Assembly: GCA_947561585.1 (NCBI GenBank)
Contig: CANNZV010001472.1
Span: forward strand, 124,001-188,000
DNA from: Caprella mutica
Lineage: Eukaryota > Arthropoda > Malacostraca > Amphipoda > Caprellidae
Length of the DNA: 64,000 nucleotides
Direction: 5' to 3'
Shown: positions 24,806 through 36,629 of the stretch, piece after piece
How positions within the stretch are numbered: position 1 is the first letter of the stretch
Layout of the letters: each line of letters begins with the position of its first letter
Program-made: the position numbers and the translations under genes
The notes under the pieces: model-generated
The model's input: the letters and a program-made list of their open reading frames with translations, nothing else
Databases searched by the model: none
Told to the model about the DNA's origin: nothing

Positions 24806-25112
24806 TCAGGTGCTTCGAGTTCACCCTATAACTTTGTCTCTAAAGTGAGACACTAATTAGTGCATCAAACTATAGTTTGGATGCACTAAAGTGCATTGTT
24901 TAAATTCACTTTAGTGTCTTAGCTTTAATTTTGTTAATATAATAAAAAAAATCTTCCCTCATTTTTTTCTCGTCATTTTAACAAACTTATAGCTAAGACA
25001 CAAAAGTGCATTGAACTGATGCACTTTAGTGCATTCAAACTATTGTATCTCGCTTCAAACTAAAATATCTCGCTTTAGAGACGAAGCAATAGGGTGAGCT
25101 CGAAACACCTGA
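24806..25112. mobile_element. Foldback MITE, 307 bp, with very long TIRs
   Basis: The left end TCAGGTGCTTCGAGTTCACC and the right end (25112 backwards) TCAGGTGTTTCGAGCTCACC are inverted repeats. Pairing continues inward through CTAAAGTGAGAC / CTAAAGCGAGAT, TAGTTTGGATGCACTAAAGT / TAGTTTGAATGCACTAAAGT and TTTAGTGTCTTAGCT / TTTTGTGTCTTAGCT. Nearly the whole element can fold on itself. There is no coding capacity, and the target duplication is unclear. Confidence 0.85.
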
Positions 25113-25285
25113 TATATGACAACCCAGTAGGAAAAATATTAGGATAATATGAACAAAACAAACAATGAAAAAAATAGGGATAAAAATTTGCATTAGCCAC
25201 AGAAAGCCACATGAAGGTACGATGATTCTTGTTAAAGTTATGGTGATTTTAATTTCATAACAGTTTTTTTGACACATACTATATT

Positions 25286-25470
25286 ATAGTATATTTCAGT
25301 TTGTTATTTATTTATTTAGTATTGTTACGCTCTATTTATTCGGTTCTATCGTATATAGCTGTTTGTTATTTCTTTAAGCATTGTCACGCTCTATTTAATC
25401 GGTTCTGTAGTATATTACAGTTTGATATTTCTTCAAATATTGTCACGCTCTTTTTATTCGTTGCAGGCCG
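25286..25470. repeat. Three tandem copies of a roughly 60-bp unit
   Basis: Each unit contains CAGTTTGTTATTTCTTTA followed by GTCACGCTCTATTTATTCGG and then a GTATAT junction. The TTTGTTATT / TTTGATATT word starts at 25300, 25362 and 25421. Open frames over this stretch, including the minus frame 25035-25277, are not convincing genes. Confidence 0.8.
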
Positions 25471-26528
25471 TTCTTACCTCTATTAACCAGTAACGTTCAG
25501 TCTTCGAGCGTAAGTGGGAGAACTTCCTCAACACATTTTTGTGAGATAGAACTATCATTGAATATTCGATTCAATCCGTTATTATGATTTTCAATATTAT
25601 TGAAATATGAAAGAATCAATTATTCTAGGAAATTATTATTATTAAACTACATTTCATTTTCTCTGAAATATAAATAATTATAAATCTGTAAGTATATGTT
25701 ATTTATTAATTTAATCACATTTTGTATTTACCAACACATTTTGTATGGATATTTTTGTTTAAATCTTTTTTTTAACTGGTATACTAATTCTCGAAAACAA
25801 CATATAGTCAATCAATTCATTATCGTTTTAGAATTAATTTAATATCATTGTCGGCCAGTGTTTTTATATCACTATATTACTAATTAATAGTTGTATAGCA
25901 ACACGAACTTATGGAATATAAATTTCAAAGTTCTTCATCCCTACTATATTTTTATGGGAAGAGCATTGTTCATTAATCAACCCTTTGAGTTATAAATTTA
26001 TTTAGGCTTCTGAGATCACGTTTGAAAATTTTAATTTATAACTACAAAACTTTGAGCAATAGCCATATATCAAATAAATATATAACGTTTACTTATGCAA
26101 TATGACATGTTGGTTTTGTTTACTAAAATTATTTTCATTATAAAAGATATTATTTCCAATGGCGTATTCGTAATGTATTTATTGAAAATTTAGTCAGTGC
26201 CTTCTCGATCAATGTGGCAGTAGATGTTAGAAGTGGGAAACAACTCAATTATGAATGTTTGTGTAAACTTCATTAATCATTCAGTTCAATTAAAGATGTC
26301 TTGATATTGAGATAGTTTCTTCCCCTCTAAATGTGAATGTGAAATATTACAAAGGTTAGTGGAATTCTTGGAGATATGTTATTCTCAAATTCAAAGTACA
26401 TTTATTAGTTCATTCTCGTCTTCACACCTCATTTAGCTTCATTCGATATGTCTTTTTTTTCAGTATGCTGTTAGTCTGATCAAACTTCAATTAATCTCCA
26501 TTTCCTACTTGAGTCAATACATTCATTA
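25471..26528. other. AT-rich spacer upstream of gene B
   Basis: No gene or repeat is supported. The promoter of gene B should lie here or further left if its 5' UTR is spliced. Confidence 0.4.
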
Positions 26529-26566
26529 AAGTTATTTCAGTCAAACTTTATAAAAGCTTTAAGGCC

Positions 26567-28703
26567 ATGAGTCTCCATCTTCTCCAGTGTCTTCTGATCA
26601 GTGAATTGGTTGTTCTTTGCTTCGGTTGGTTCTGCTATGATGGTAGCTGTGATATTACTGCTGGAGAAAAAAGATGCTTAGTTGAATTCGGCAACCAGTA
26701 TATCAACACCATGTACAAAGAAACTTACAACCTGAAGAGGAGGTTCCTGTGTGATGTCATGTGTTTCAAAAGGAGATGTACCTGCTATCTCTACCAACCA
26801 GGTATTGTGAATCATCTAATTATGTGACAGATTTTTTTTTTCAAATCTTCACCCATAGGTTGTTTGTAAGACTTGATGAATTTTCTGTGTTTAAATCCAG
26901 AAGTAGGTAACAATCCCGACAACTTTAATGAGCAATGTGTTTTTACCGTCTCATCAAGAGATTTATTGACTATGTGATGAATCAAGAAATAATTTATAAC
27001 GAATGTTAAGCTATATGAGCTGTGAAAACAACTATCTACTATTTACTGAGATAATTGTTTATTTCGATTTATTAAGTATAATAAAATAAGTATCAAATAA
27101 GAAGTGACATATTATCATATAGTGGCTAGTTACACTCAGGGTCAATACAAATTAAAACGAGAGAGTTTTGTAATGGGACTTATTTTTGTCACTGAGGCAC
27201 ATATTTAAGTGCATTTTTTAAATATGATTTATTTATGTTGGAATTATGATTATGATTCTAAGGAAAACAATATGATTTAGAATTATCTTCTCGCTATCTT
27301 CTTTCAATTATACACATAGTACAAATATTCTAGAGAAGTAATCACTTTTTGAGAAGTGATTCAACCATGTTAACATGATTTTAAATCATGTTAACATAAT
27401 TGAAAAATGCGTATTATACTACACTTTTAATAGTGATAAATAATGCAATTCAAAGAAATTTGTACTCTGTTTTCAGACACCAGTTGCATTTTGGTGTTCA
27501 CTGATACCCTTGCCGACCCTTCTGCCAGTGTGTTGCGTCGCATGCGTACTAACGTGGCTCTAGGAAAAAATGTTACTAGTTCTAGCATTTATGAAAGAGC
27601 GTGAGTGTTTCCACAGAATGATTGGTTTATCATTTACATAAAAATTACAATTTCATTTGTGCGGGAATTAAATTTTAAATGAAATATCAAATTTACGTCG
27701 ACGAAATTTTCTTTAACGCATTTATCTGTTATGTGGCATATTATTCATATTGTCAACTATAATTAATTAATAAATTGCTCGCTTTACTTCGTGTGGGCTT
27801 GAAATTTGATATAAAAATGTTCGCATTTATCTCTTGTTACTATTCTTACCATTTTTTTTAATAAAAATTCTACGTATGCGACGATACATCTAAATAATAT
27901 ATCATCATATTTTCTTCTGATTCTACAGTCTAAATTTACTTAAATTCATTCTGTTAAATTCAAATTCACATTCACACAATATTGTTTATGTTGTTCAGGT
28001 CACCAGCCAATGTTGTAGATGGCAACTTGAGAACTGGCTTCGTGTCTTTTCCTGCGGTGACTGAAACTTGGTTGCAAGTGGATCTGGTCACTTCTCAAGT
28101 AATCAAAGGAATCAGAGTAATCCAAAGCGAATATTACCTGCACCTCTTAGAGAATATCGAGGTAACATTTTTTATACATAACACTAGAGAAAAATAGAAA
28201 GATTTTGATATTGAAATATATAGATAAATGGTGAACAAAATTTTATTAATGAAAGAATAGATTTACAGTATACATATATAGCCATATAGAAAATAAAGTT
28301 GGCCTATTTGAGTATTTTGTGTAGATATATGAAAATCATCGTTGACTGAACCATATTATCCTACCTTGATATCTGAGACAGTCAGACTATCAAGAAACAT
28401 CTACTTAATTGACAAATTCAATTTCTTCCATCAAAATCATTCCACAATAGGTAATTATATCTACAGAATGAGTAAACGAGTAAGTGTTTTTTACAGATTT
28501 ACGTATCCACTGATGATACTGCTATAGCAGGAGCTGATTCCGGTGATCTTGTGAACACAATTCCTGCTCCCCCACCAGGTGATGGGAACATCTGGAACGT
28601 GAGGTTAGAAGACAATCAGAATTCATATCGCTATGTCACCTTACTTATGAGACAACAACCAGACCCAGAGCTAGCTCTTTCAGAAATGGAAATTCTCGTC
28701 TAG
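26567..28703 (+). CDS. Gene B: secreted PAN-like / F5/8C (fucolectin-like) protein, intact
   Basis: Four exons, 26567-26801, 27477-27600, 27999-28161 and 28497-28703, splice at GT/AG with phases 1, 2 and 0. They give 242 residues and a TAG at 28701-28703. The first about 20 residues form a signal peptide (LLQCLLISELVVLCFG). Exons 1-2 hold a Cys-rich PAN/apple-like segment with FLCDVMCFKRRCTCYLY. Exon 3 begins the discoidin fold: SPANVVDGNLRTGF, then TWLQVDLVTSQVIKGIRVIQ. Exon 4 ends with NIWNVRLEDN, YRYVTLLMRQQ and LALSEMEILV, typical of fucolectin / F5/8C C-termini. A splice acceptor at 26540 (GTTATTTCAG) 26 bp before the ATG suggests an upstream non-coding exon. F5/8C proteins of this size are usually carbohydrate-binding, so a secreted lectin for defence or adhesion is inferred. 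It is the paralogue of gene A. Confidence 0.88.
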
Positions 28704-29335
28704 AAATTAATTATTTACAGGACACATTACGATTTTAATTGGTGAAAATGCAATGATTTTAATTGATTTAATTTATTAAAATACTATAAACAATTAACTA
28801 GACTATTGAGAAGTGTATACGTTATACTGTACAGGGTGAGTATTAGATGACCTGCTATTTTATACCGCTAATTTTAAATTGAATTGATTGGATATCATAA
28901 GAAAGTAGTAAATCATTGTAACTATTAAAATCATATTCTCTATTTTAAGAATGAAAAATACTTTTTGAAAGTTGTACACGCCAAATAGCCGCCACCAGCT
29001 GTTTAAAATAAATGCATTATTTTCACAGTCGATAATCTCGGTATCATTGAAGAATAGATGTGGTTACTAATTCTCTTAAGTTTCACTTGAAGTGTTCAGC
29101 TGTAGTAAGGTTGTATAAGAATACTTTTCTCTTACAAAATAGTTAATAACCCTTAGACTAAACATCCACCCTCTGTGGTCATTTTAACTTTAACTTAATA
29201 TATTTATCTTAACAACTATTGAAACTCGAAATGTATTTTAAGAAAATTTATCTGCAGTTACAGTCCCAGATATTTCAGAATGATATATAATTATTTTCAT
29301 TAATTTTCATTCTTATATTTAAATAGAGACCTAGC
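28704..29335. other. 3' flank of gene B, AT-rich
   Basis: It presumably contains the 3' UTR and poly-A site. AATAAA occurs near 29007. No further gene is supported. Confidence 0.4.
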
Positions 29336-29339
29336 AAAC

Positions 29340-29712
29340 TAAAATCAGTTTGTACCACATCTTAAGACGTTTGATACCCCTCGCTATAGAGATTTCAGCC
29401 GTGGGGAGAGATGTGGAGCGGGGGACTCTTGCAGACGTGTAACCATCACCGTTTGCACTTGTGTCCCTCGCTGCCAGACGTCTAATTCCACGTCTTGTAA
29501 GACGTGGGACACCGCGGATCATCCGCATTTCTCACCTCTAATCACATTCCGTCTAAACACCTCACCTCTAATCACCGATGTGGGACAACGAGGGATCCAA
29601 GAAGTGGCACAGCGAGGGTAGCAAGACGTGTGACTGAAGAAGTAAGTCCCACGACCTTCGTGTCACGTGTTGCAGCCGCGGGAGTGCGAGGGACATCCCT
29701 CTTCAGTTTCTA
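29340..29712. repeat. GC-rich island with ACGTC/GACGT palindromes, probable repeat element
   Basis: It differs sharply from its surroundings. CCCTCGCT, AAGACGTG and TGGGACA words recur in both directions. CCACGTCTTGTAAGACGTGG (29488-29507) is palindromic apart from two central bases. CACCTCTAATCAC occurs twice about 30 bp apart. Two overlapping open frames on opposite strands reflect the base composition. I take it as a non-coding mobile or foldback repeat and see no ends. Confidence 0.45.
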
Positions 29713-29899
29713 GCAGCTGCTATCATTTAATTGGGGTATACCTACATATATCTCCATATATAAGAAATAAAAAAGATTATGTTATTTTATTACAATTTCT
29801 TACTTTATTGCATATAGTGTATACGTACGTTTGGATTTACATAAATTATTTTAATACCGTACAATTTATATGGAAACAAATGGATAAAGAAGTTTAGTA

Positions 29900-29985
29900 G
29901 TGTTACCGGGATGCAAACTCTCAGCTGTTGTCTCATGATGTTTTGAAGTCTGTGACGTATCCACCGAGCCATACTGGACATGGTA
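29900..29985 (-). repeat. tRNA-like sequence, probable SINE head
   Basis: On the minus strand TGGCTCGGTGG (29971-29961) matches a polymerase III A box, and GAGTTTGCATCCCGG (29920-29906) approximates a B box (GGTTCGAATCC). Their spacing is tRNA-like. The acceptor stem does not pair well, so a functional tRNA gene is unlikely. It is best read as a tRNA-derived SINE or tRNA pseudogene. Confidence 0.5.
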
Positions 29986-30099
29986 GGAGTAGGATTTGAA
30001 TGAACTTTATGCAATATGATAACACACGTGCCTTTTGAAGTTATTATAAGTGAATATTATATATTATCTAATTGTTTTTGTATCTTTTATTTTTTTATT

Positions 30100-30660
30100 A
30101 GAAATGATGAAATATATGAATAATGTTATATATAGCAATCTATTAATATTTATCAATACCCACCTAATTAGTATTCTTCAATACCTACCTATATACCTAC
30201 TAGTGTTTATCAATACCTATCAATACCCACCTAATTAGTATTCTTCAATACCTACCTATATACCTACTAGTGTTTATCAATACCTATCAATAAACCAACT
30301 ACTGTTTCTCAATAGCTACCTATATACCAAGTCCAAATAGTGTTTTTCAATAGCTACCTAGTTAGCTACTAGGGTTTATCAACACATTCCTGGTTACTTA
30401 TTTATCAAAACTTATCTAGTAACCAACTAGTGTACAATGTACATCAATACCTATCTAGTTACCTATAAAGGTAATAATACCTACCCATATACTTTCCAAT
30501 GTTTATCATTTCCTATTTAGTTACCTACTAATATTTATAAATAACTTCCCTAGTTATCTACTAGCGTTTATCAACACCTACCTAGTTACCAACTATTGTT
30601 CATCAATACTTACGTAGTTACCAACAAGTTTTTAATACTACCTACCTAGTTTTGATACGT
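30100..30660. repeat. Degenerate repeat CAATACCTACCTAGTTACCTACTAGTGTTTAT
   Basis: About 15 irregular units of roughly 35 bp. Within it a 67-bp unit (from CACCTAATTAGTATTCTTCA) is duplicated at about 30159 and 30226. Words such as ACCTACTAGTGT also occur near 54960, 56690 and 61600-62010, so the family is dispersed. Confidence 0.75.
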
Positions 30661-31235
30661 AAATAAGGCTTTATTATAAACTTGCTGCAATATGTATAGA
30701 TATTTTGGATCTTTCCCATTTGACGACCCCCACCAAATTTAATTTAAATTATCTTTTTTATATGTATTTCTGTCCATAGAATCTGAAAATCATAACCATT
30801 TTTTGTAGAAGATATGAGGGTTTAAAGTTATTTTTCCTATGTATTATTGAAGGATTGAGAACTTTGAAAAAACTCGTGTTTTCTTTCATTGAAATTATTC
30901 AAAAATTATATTTTTTTTACATGAAACTGTAATGTAATTTGTTATATCCACTTGTTTGCTTTCCTGCACACTTTATGATTGATTTGAGTCAGGGAAATTT
31001 TTTATTTAAATATCATAATGAAATCATTAATGAATTAGGATGCTGCCTAATTTACAATAGAGTAATATCCAAATCGTGTCATGATAGCTCCCAATCGTAT
31101 ACTGTTTGATATCATATGATTTTAATATACAATTGGATTCTATGTATGTTAGGTACCTTACATGGATATGTAATTGATATCGACAATTTTTTCTCTATAC
31201 ATGATGTCAAATTAGTGAAACTTTACAAAAACTTT
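30661..31235. other. AT-rich spacer
   Basis: It contains a weak copy of the dispersed 60-bp core at about 30930-30990 (TATATCCACTTGTTTGC, then CTGCACACTTTATGATTGA). No gene is supported. Confidence 0.45.
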
Positions 31236-31240
31236 TTACA

Positions 31241-31730
31241 ACTGAAGTTGGTCCCAGTTGCGAAATACGACTCCCTTGAAATACAAAAATTCGATCCGAC
31301 TCCTCGATCTATATAGAGACGATATTAAAACAATCCGACTCCTCTTAACTTACATTCAAGTATTAGTAATGAAATCATTCGAATTCAATTATAATTAGAA
31401 TTTTTGTATCATAGTTACGGCAAACTATGCCAACTTTTTTATGTGATTGCTTCCAACTTTTGATGAAGGATATTTAATTGTATTATAAAGTTTAATAAAG
31501 GATATTTCATTATATTATAAGTTTTAATAAATTTGACTTATTGAATTTTACTTAAATTGAATGGTATAAACATAGAAAGGCCTCTTGCTTTTCAATTGAG
31601 GTAAGTTAGGTTGGTCTTACGTTTGGTATAACATGAGGAGTCGTGTTTCGTGACAGCCATCATTAAAAAAACACAATAAACCCATATTATCAATTGGAAA
31701 GAGTCGTATTTCGCAACTGTGACGAAGTTG
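31241..31730. mobile_element. Candidate foldback element with CAGTTGCGAAATACGACTC arms
   Basis: CCCAGTTGCGAAATACGACTC at about 31253 pairs with GAGTCGTATTTCGCAACTGT at about 31701. Inside, ATCCGACTCCTC occurs twice on the left and GAGGAGTCGTGTTTCG once on the right, again inverted. The plus frame at 31116-31316 overlaps the left arm and is unlikely to be a gene. Ends and target duplication are not resolved. Confidence 0.5.
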
Positions 31731-31859
31731 GGATATAAATACACCAGAAGAAAGGGTTTTATAAACTAAAAATAATCGACCGAAGTTGAACAGCTTAATT
31801 ACCCCTTACACTCATTTTTACCATGTTTTAGAGAATAGCTCTTGAGAAATTTTCTTAAA

Positions 31860-32176
31860 ATAAGAGGTATTATAACCCTGTTAGACAAGGGGGTAGGCCG
31901 CCACAGGTGCAATACGGGTCAGCCGCCGCGGTACTGCTGTTGAAAGAATTCATATTTATGTCCCACGGGTGGTCTTCCCACCTGAACACGGCGGGTGAGA
32001 CGCGTTTCCCCACTTGAACCGCATCGGTCGCCAGTGCTGGCTGAACCACAGTAGAGGGAAGACGTGGCTTGAACAGCAAGTCTTGAACTGAAGCGGCAAC
32101 TGCTTATGGCACACGGGTGGTTTGGCAGCTACTAAACCGCAGCGGGTTAGTATCAACTGACCCGCCCGCGTGACAT
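31860..32176. repeat. GC-rich repeat-like block
   Basis: It contains CACGGGTGGT twice (about 31963 and 32112) and several (A/C)CCGC(A/C)GCGG-like words. The composition is unlike the AT-rich flanks. Three overlapping minus frames here are compositional. The block ends at the left target-site copy of the foldback element that follows. Confidence 0.4.
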
Positions 32177-32187
32177 AGTGAAGTCGG

Positions 32188-33176
32188 TACTAGGACAGAG
32201 TATCGAAAGACCAAGTATCGAAGAACATAGTATCGAAAGACAGAGTATCGAAAGACAAAGTATCGAAAATTCGATCGAATTTATAATAATGGAGAATTGC
32301 TCGAATAGAAAATTGATCGAATGAAAAGTGATCAAATGGAGAAATCTTTCTTTAAAAATAACATATATTACATTAGTTATGCATAACTTGAAGTATGAAT
32401 TTTGTTCATTGAACGACAGTTGGGCCTAAGTCTATTGCATGGGTCCCGACAATTATTGTACTCGCCGAAAATTGAGCTGAAGACATTTGGGCCCCATTAC
32501 AATTAAGCCTAGTACAATTGATCCCCAAGAAATTGGGGCCCAGGACCACTAATACTGATCACATTAATAAAATGGTTACAGCAAACACTATAGTGAAGCT
32601 TTACTTTGTTATTACAGTAGCAAATTAAGTTGATACAATAAACTATGATAAAAGTGTACTTGGTTACAACCCGGAGAATTAAGATTTTGCTTTTCTATAA
32701 AAGAACACTGCATACATAATATTTAAGGCTTATTTCGTCGATATGAAGGTCATTTAGAAGAAATGACAAAATCCTCATTTCAAACCATGTGTGTGGAGTT
32801 ATTTTTTAATTTAGAGTAAAATTAGAGAGCAAGATTACGTTCAAATTAAATAAACGTAAAAATACTGAAAATCAATATTGCACAAAAGAGTGAAGAATGT
32901 TGTAACAGTTTTCTTATGTGCTCAATTATCTTGGGCTCAAATATTATTGTCTTAGTGCCCAATTGTCATGGGCTCAATTGTTTCGGGCTCAATTATAACT
33001 TTTTTTTATCATTTTCCTTTTCATGCTATATGTCCTTCTTCTTTTGTCTCTCTATACTTTCCTTTTCTATATTTTGTCGTTCTTTACTATATCTTTCTGT
33101 ACTTCGTCTTTCGATACTCTGTCTTTCGATACTTTGTCTTTCGATACTTTGTCTTTCTATACTCTGTCCGCAAACC
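32188..33176. mobile_element. Foldback element with tandem 15-bp-unit arms and 11-bp target duplication (989 bp)
   Basis: AGTGAAGTCGG occurs exactly on both sides (32177-32187 and 33177-33187). The left arm is a tandem array of GACAGAGTATCGAAA / GACAAAGTATCGAAA units (about 32194-32271). The right arm (about 33045-33169) is the inverted, longer array of TTTCGATACTCTGTC units. A second, inner pair of inverted degenerate arms uses GGGCCCAATTG-like words (32425-32545 versus 32930-33000). No transposase is encoded. Open frames of low complexity on both strands near 33026-33221 come from the right arm. Confidence 0.8.
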
Positions 33177-33289
33177 AGTGAAGTCGGCCTGACCTCCATC
33201 GGGCAAAAACCGCTCATCTGACCTTGCTCTTAGACTTTTGAGTTAGGTAGGCTCGTACGCTTCATTAAGTATCACCTCTTCATTTTCCT

Positions 33290-33540
33290 TTTCCATCCGT
33301 GAGTACAGTCACTGGTGTTTGTCTCCTTTTTCATCACATTCCTTGGTAAGTGACTGCAATTCATGGAGTAGTTTTTCTGCATCTATATAAGCATTGTCAA
33401 AGACTAAGGTAGGTGATTTTTTCATGGAGCCACTGCCATTGACTGCTTCATCCAGTTAACTGTCTTTTTTTGACGTCATCGATATAGTCAACGATTTGGT
33501 TGAAGCAGACGTTAAATCCCTGCTAAATTGAATTAACCCA
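33290..33540 (+). repeat. Dispersed repeat, copy 1 (partner 59280-59470)
   Basis: Shared words include TTTTCTGCATC, GAGCCACT, GACTGCTTCATCCAGT and, at the right end, AGACGTTAAATCCCT followed by AAATT. The common right end with variable left parts fits 5'-truncated non-LTR or SINE copies, but no poly-A tail or target duplication is evident. Confidence 0.6.
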
Positions 33541-36500
33541 AGCACGGCTAGTCAAATAAACTACTTGTTAACTACTTTGAGTGACTACTAAACTAAAATT
33601 CTTTTTGTAATTACGTCATATAAATCACGCCCCGGATTTCTATTTTTTATTCAATTGTTTATAGTATTTGATACACATTATTGATATTTATTCCATTTGG
33701 AGCGTTAAAAATATAAATTGTTAGTAATGAAAAACCTTACTAAATCCCAGTATACATCTGGCTTCAACGATGATGTCACTTGCATGAAATATTTTGTTTC
33801 AGTAAAAAACATTGATTTCTATCATCCCTTTTTTAGTAATGCCATTATACATACATATTAATATTTAATATATACAGTTAGATATAAAAAAATTGCAAAA
33901 TGATACGAAATTAGCTGAATACAAATTCATATAAGGAATGTGTATTTTTATGCATGTGATATAATGATGAGAACTACAAAGCCCCACAGAATATTCTTTT
34001 AAAATACATTAAATTTGGTTTGCGACAAATTTGTCCTTCGGTAAATCCGTATTTCGGAAAATCCGTTTTCAGACAATTTGGGATTCAGTGAATTATTTTT
34101 CGGCAAATTTGGTTTCGGCCAATTCGTTTTCGGAAAATCAGCCTAGAACCCTTTATCACACATTGCAATTATATTTAATAATGAAATTGAGTTATAACTA
34201 AGACTTAATTCTAATATTTAATCACTATCAACTAACTAGACATAGATTACGATCTATGTTCTCTGTTAAAAATTCATATAAATTAGATGAATAAAAGTAA
34301 TTATCCTGATGTAATTTGTTTATCCTTTATCTACATTCAGGAGCAATTATTATCGTATGTCAATATATAAATTATACGTAATAACTGAAATCCTATTTCA
34401 GGAGTTAATTTTATTACTTCTGATCATTCGACCTTACTTCATTACTTCATTTTATTTCAACTTATATATAAAATTAAGAATCAGAAAATTTAACGACAAG
34501 GAATCAGGAAATAATAAATAACAAGGAAAAATGAAAGGAAATAGTTGCAAGGGTATGGTTTCAAAACATATGTTTTAAATAATTCGAATAGTAGAATCTT
34601 TTTATTATAAAATTTAAGTTTTACATTTGGATTAATTTCTTTGGGTTAGCTATTGGCAAACAACCATTTCAACGCCACTGATCTTACATTGCTGTATGCG
34701 AAGAAAAGAATCAAAATTTTAAATGGAAGTTAGGTATTATTATGAATAAAGGTATTGTTTAGTTGTATGGTAGCAATATATTTTGAGGTAACAATAAACT
34801 ATAAAGCGATAAACTATAGAACGATATATGTAATATAGAACGATATACTTTAATAAAGCGCTAGAATGTTAAAATACGATATATTTTAAACTATAATAAG
34901 TTTCAATACTTCACTTAGGATTTACTAATTTAAACAAGTTTCCAAATTAGTGAAGATAAGCTAGCTTATTGAACTAACTAGACCTACGAAATATATAGAA
35001 AATATTATCTGAATTAACACGGTTCCTACGATGTGATCCACCGGTGGGTCATATTGTTATTTTTTTCTCTTTAACTAAGGTTTCTTTCAAAGGTGAATAT
35101 TTATATCTTAATGAAGGATATATTGTACACAGAATATTGAAAAGTCTACTAAGAAAAATTATTATTTTTCTGTCCAAATTGAACTGAAGTTATGACAGCT
35201 AAAGCGGTCGCAGGAAATATTCTGAAAAAATTGATATAGAATTGAATTTTTATAGAAACCGTTATACATTGTATATATCTAAGGACTTTAAGGAATAATA
35301 AATACTCTTACTAATATTAGGTACCTCAAATTTCGGAAACGGAAAGTGTTTTATCTAATACTCAACGTCAAAATTGGAGAGAAGACTGATACCTAAGATA
35401 CCTTGCCACCAACACGTCTATGCTTCGACGTCGTACCAGCTGACCAACATCAAAAATCTAATCTAGTCTAATCTGTTTTACTGTGGCTAGAAATGAACTG
35501 ATAAATTGCTCTTGTTCAACAATGTATACGTTAAAAGGAACAATATTTACTAAGCTAGATGAAATTTATTGTGCATATTTTCCTTTAAAAACAAAGTATA
35601 TATCTAACAAAAGACTGAATAAACCATGGTTGACTGGTACACTTCTTGTAAGCATTAAAAATACATAAGAATTTTACAAACTCTATTGACGTCATCTGGT
35701 TACCGAACATTTTTATTAACGTCACAAGAAATGCTTAACCAATGCCAATAAGAATGTTAAAATAATGTATGGCGATTTTGAGTGGCAATTTTGGATTGGC
35801 GGACCAATTTTTGGTTAACAAGATATTCTGAAACCCGAATCACCCTTAACCTCAAAATGTTCATTTCATTTGAGTATTAGAACTTTATGTTAAAAGAGTA
35901 TTTATTTTAACTATATTAACTTATTCTTGAAAATTAACTCAAAACTATTTATTAAAATTAATCAAAAAACTAAAGCTAAATTATGTAAACTATAAGTCTA
36001 ACTAACAGTCTTAAACGACTATTCCCATTATTAAATTTTATTCATTTTCATAAATCTTTGACGATATCTATAATAGTGTCCCTTTTGTTTATAAAGAAAC
36101 TTTAATGTAATTGTGAGTTTTTCTATATTAACCCAAACTATTACAAGCTTGAGATATCTGGGAAATTGTATGAATAAACATGAATGTGATAGTCTCTCTT
36201 TATGTAGTTCAGATTTATTATCATAAATATAAGGTAGAAAATACAGTAAAAAAATACTACTTCTATTGGTATTCAAAAAACTAAAATAAATAATGATAAT
36301 ATTTATTACAATATGTTAATCACATAATGATATCAAAACTATTCTACAGTAGGATATCACACTAGGAAAGTGAGCTTTATAAGGTACATCGTGTGTCACC
36401 TGTATTTATAGAGAATTAAAATATATAATCGAATCTTTCATATATTCAAATCTGAATGAGTTTTCTAACCACAATTAAATACAATAAAATTTTCAAATGA

Positions 36501-36629
36501 TAATTCATTGAAATTATTAACGAGATCCACTATTCTTGTAACATGTCGTCACAAAAGTAACTCTCCCAATGTCTCAATGTTTCTCTCAAATGTTGTTACC
36601 TTACATATTATATCTTGAACTTTCAATAA
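33541..36629. other. AT-rich spacer with one small degenerate repeat
   Basis: At 34020-34145 a degenerate 15-17-bp repeat of TTTCGGAAAATCCG / TTCGGCAAATTTGG words occurs, resembling a single arm of the foldback elements. Frames at 35483-35668 and 36031-36276 match nothing I recognise. No other feature is supported. Confidence 0.5.

Noticed and set aside
29904..29985. Functional tRNA gene
   Set aside because: The acceptor and other stems do not pair well; only box-like words remain.
32916..33221. Open frames with repeated LSILC or IERQS-type residues
   Set aside because: They are translations of the tandem arm of the foldback element, not genes.
35483..35668. 61-codon plus frame
   Set aside because: No family match, no splice context and AT-driven composition.
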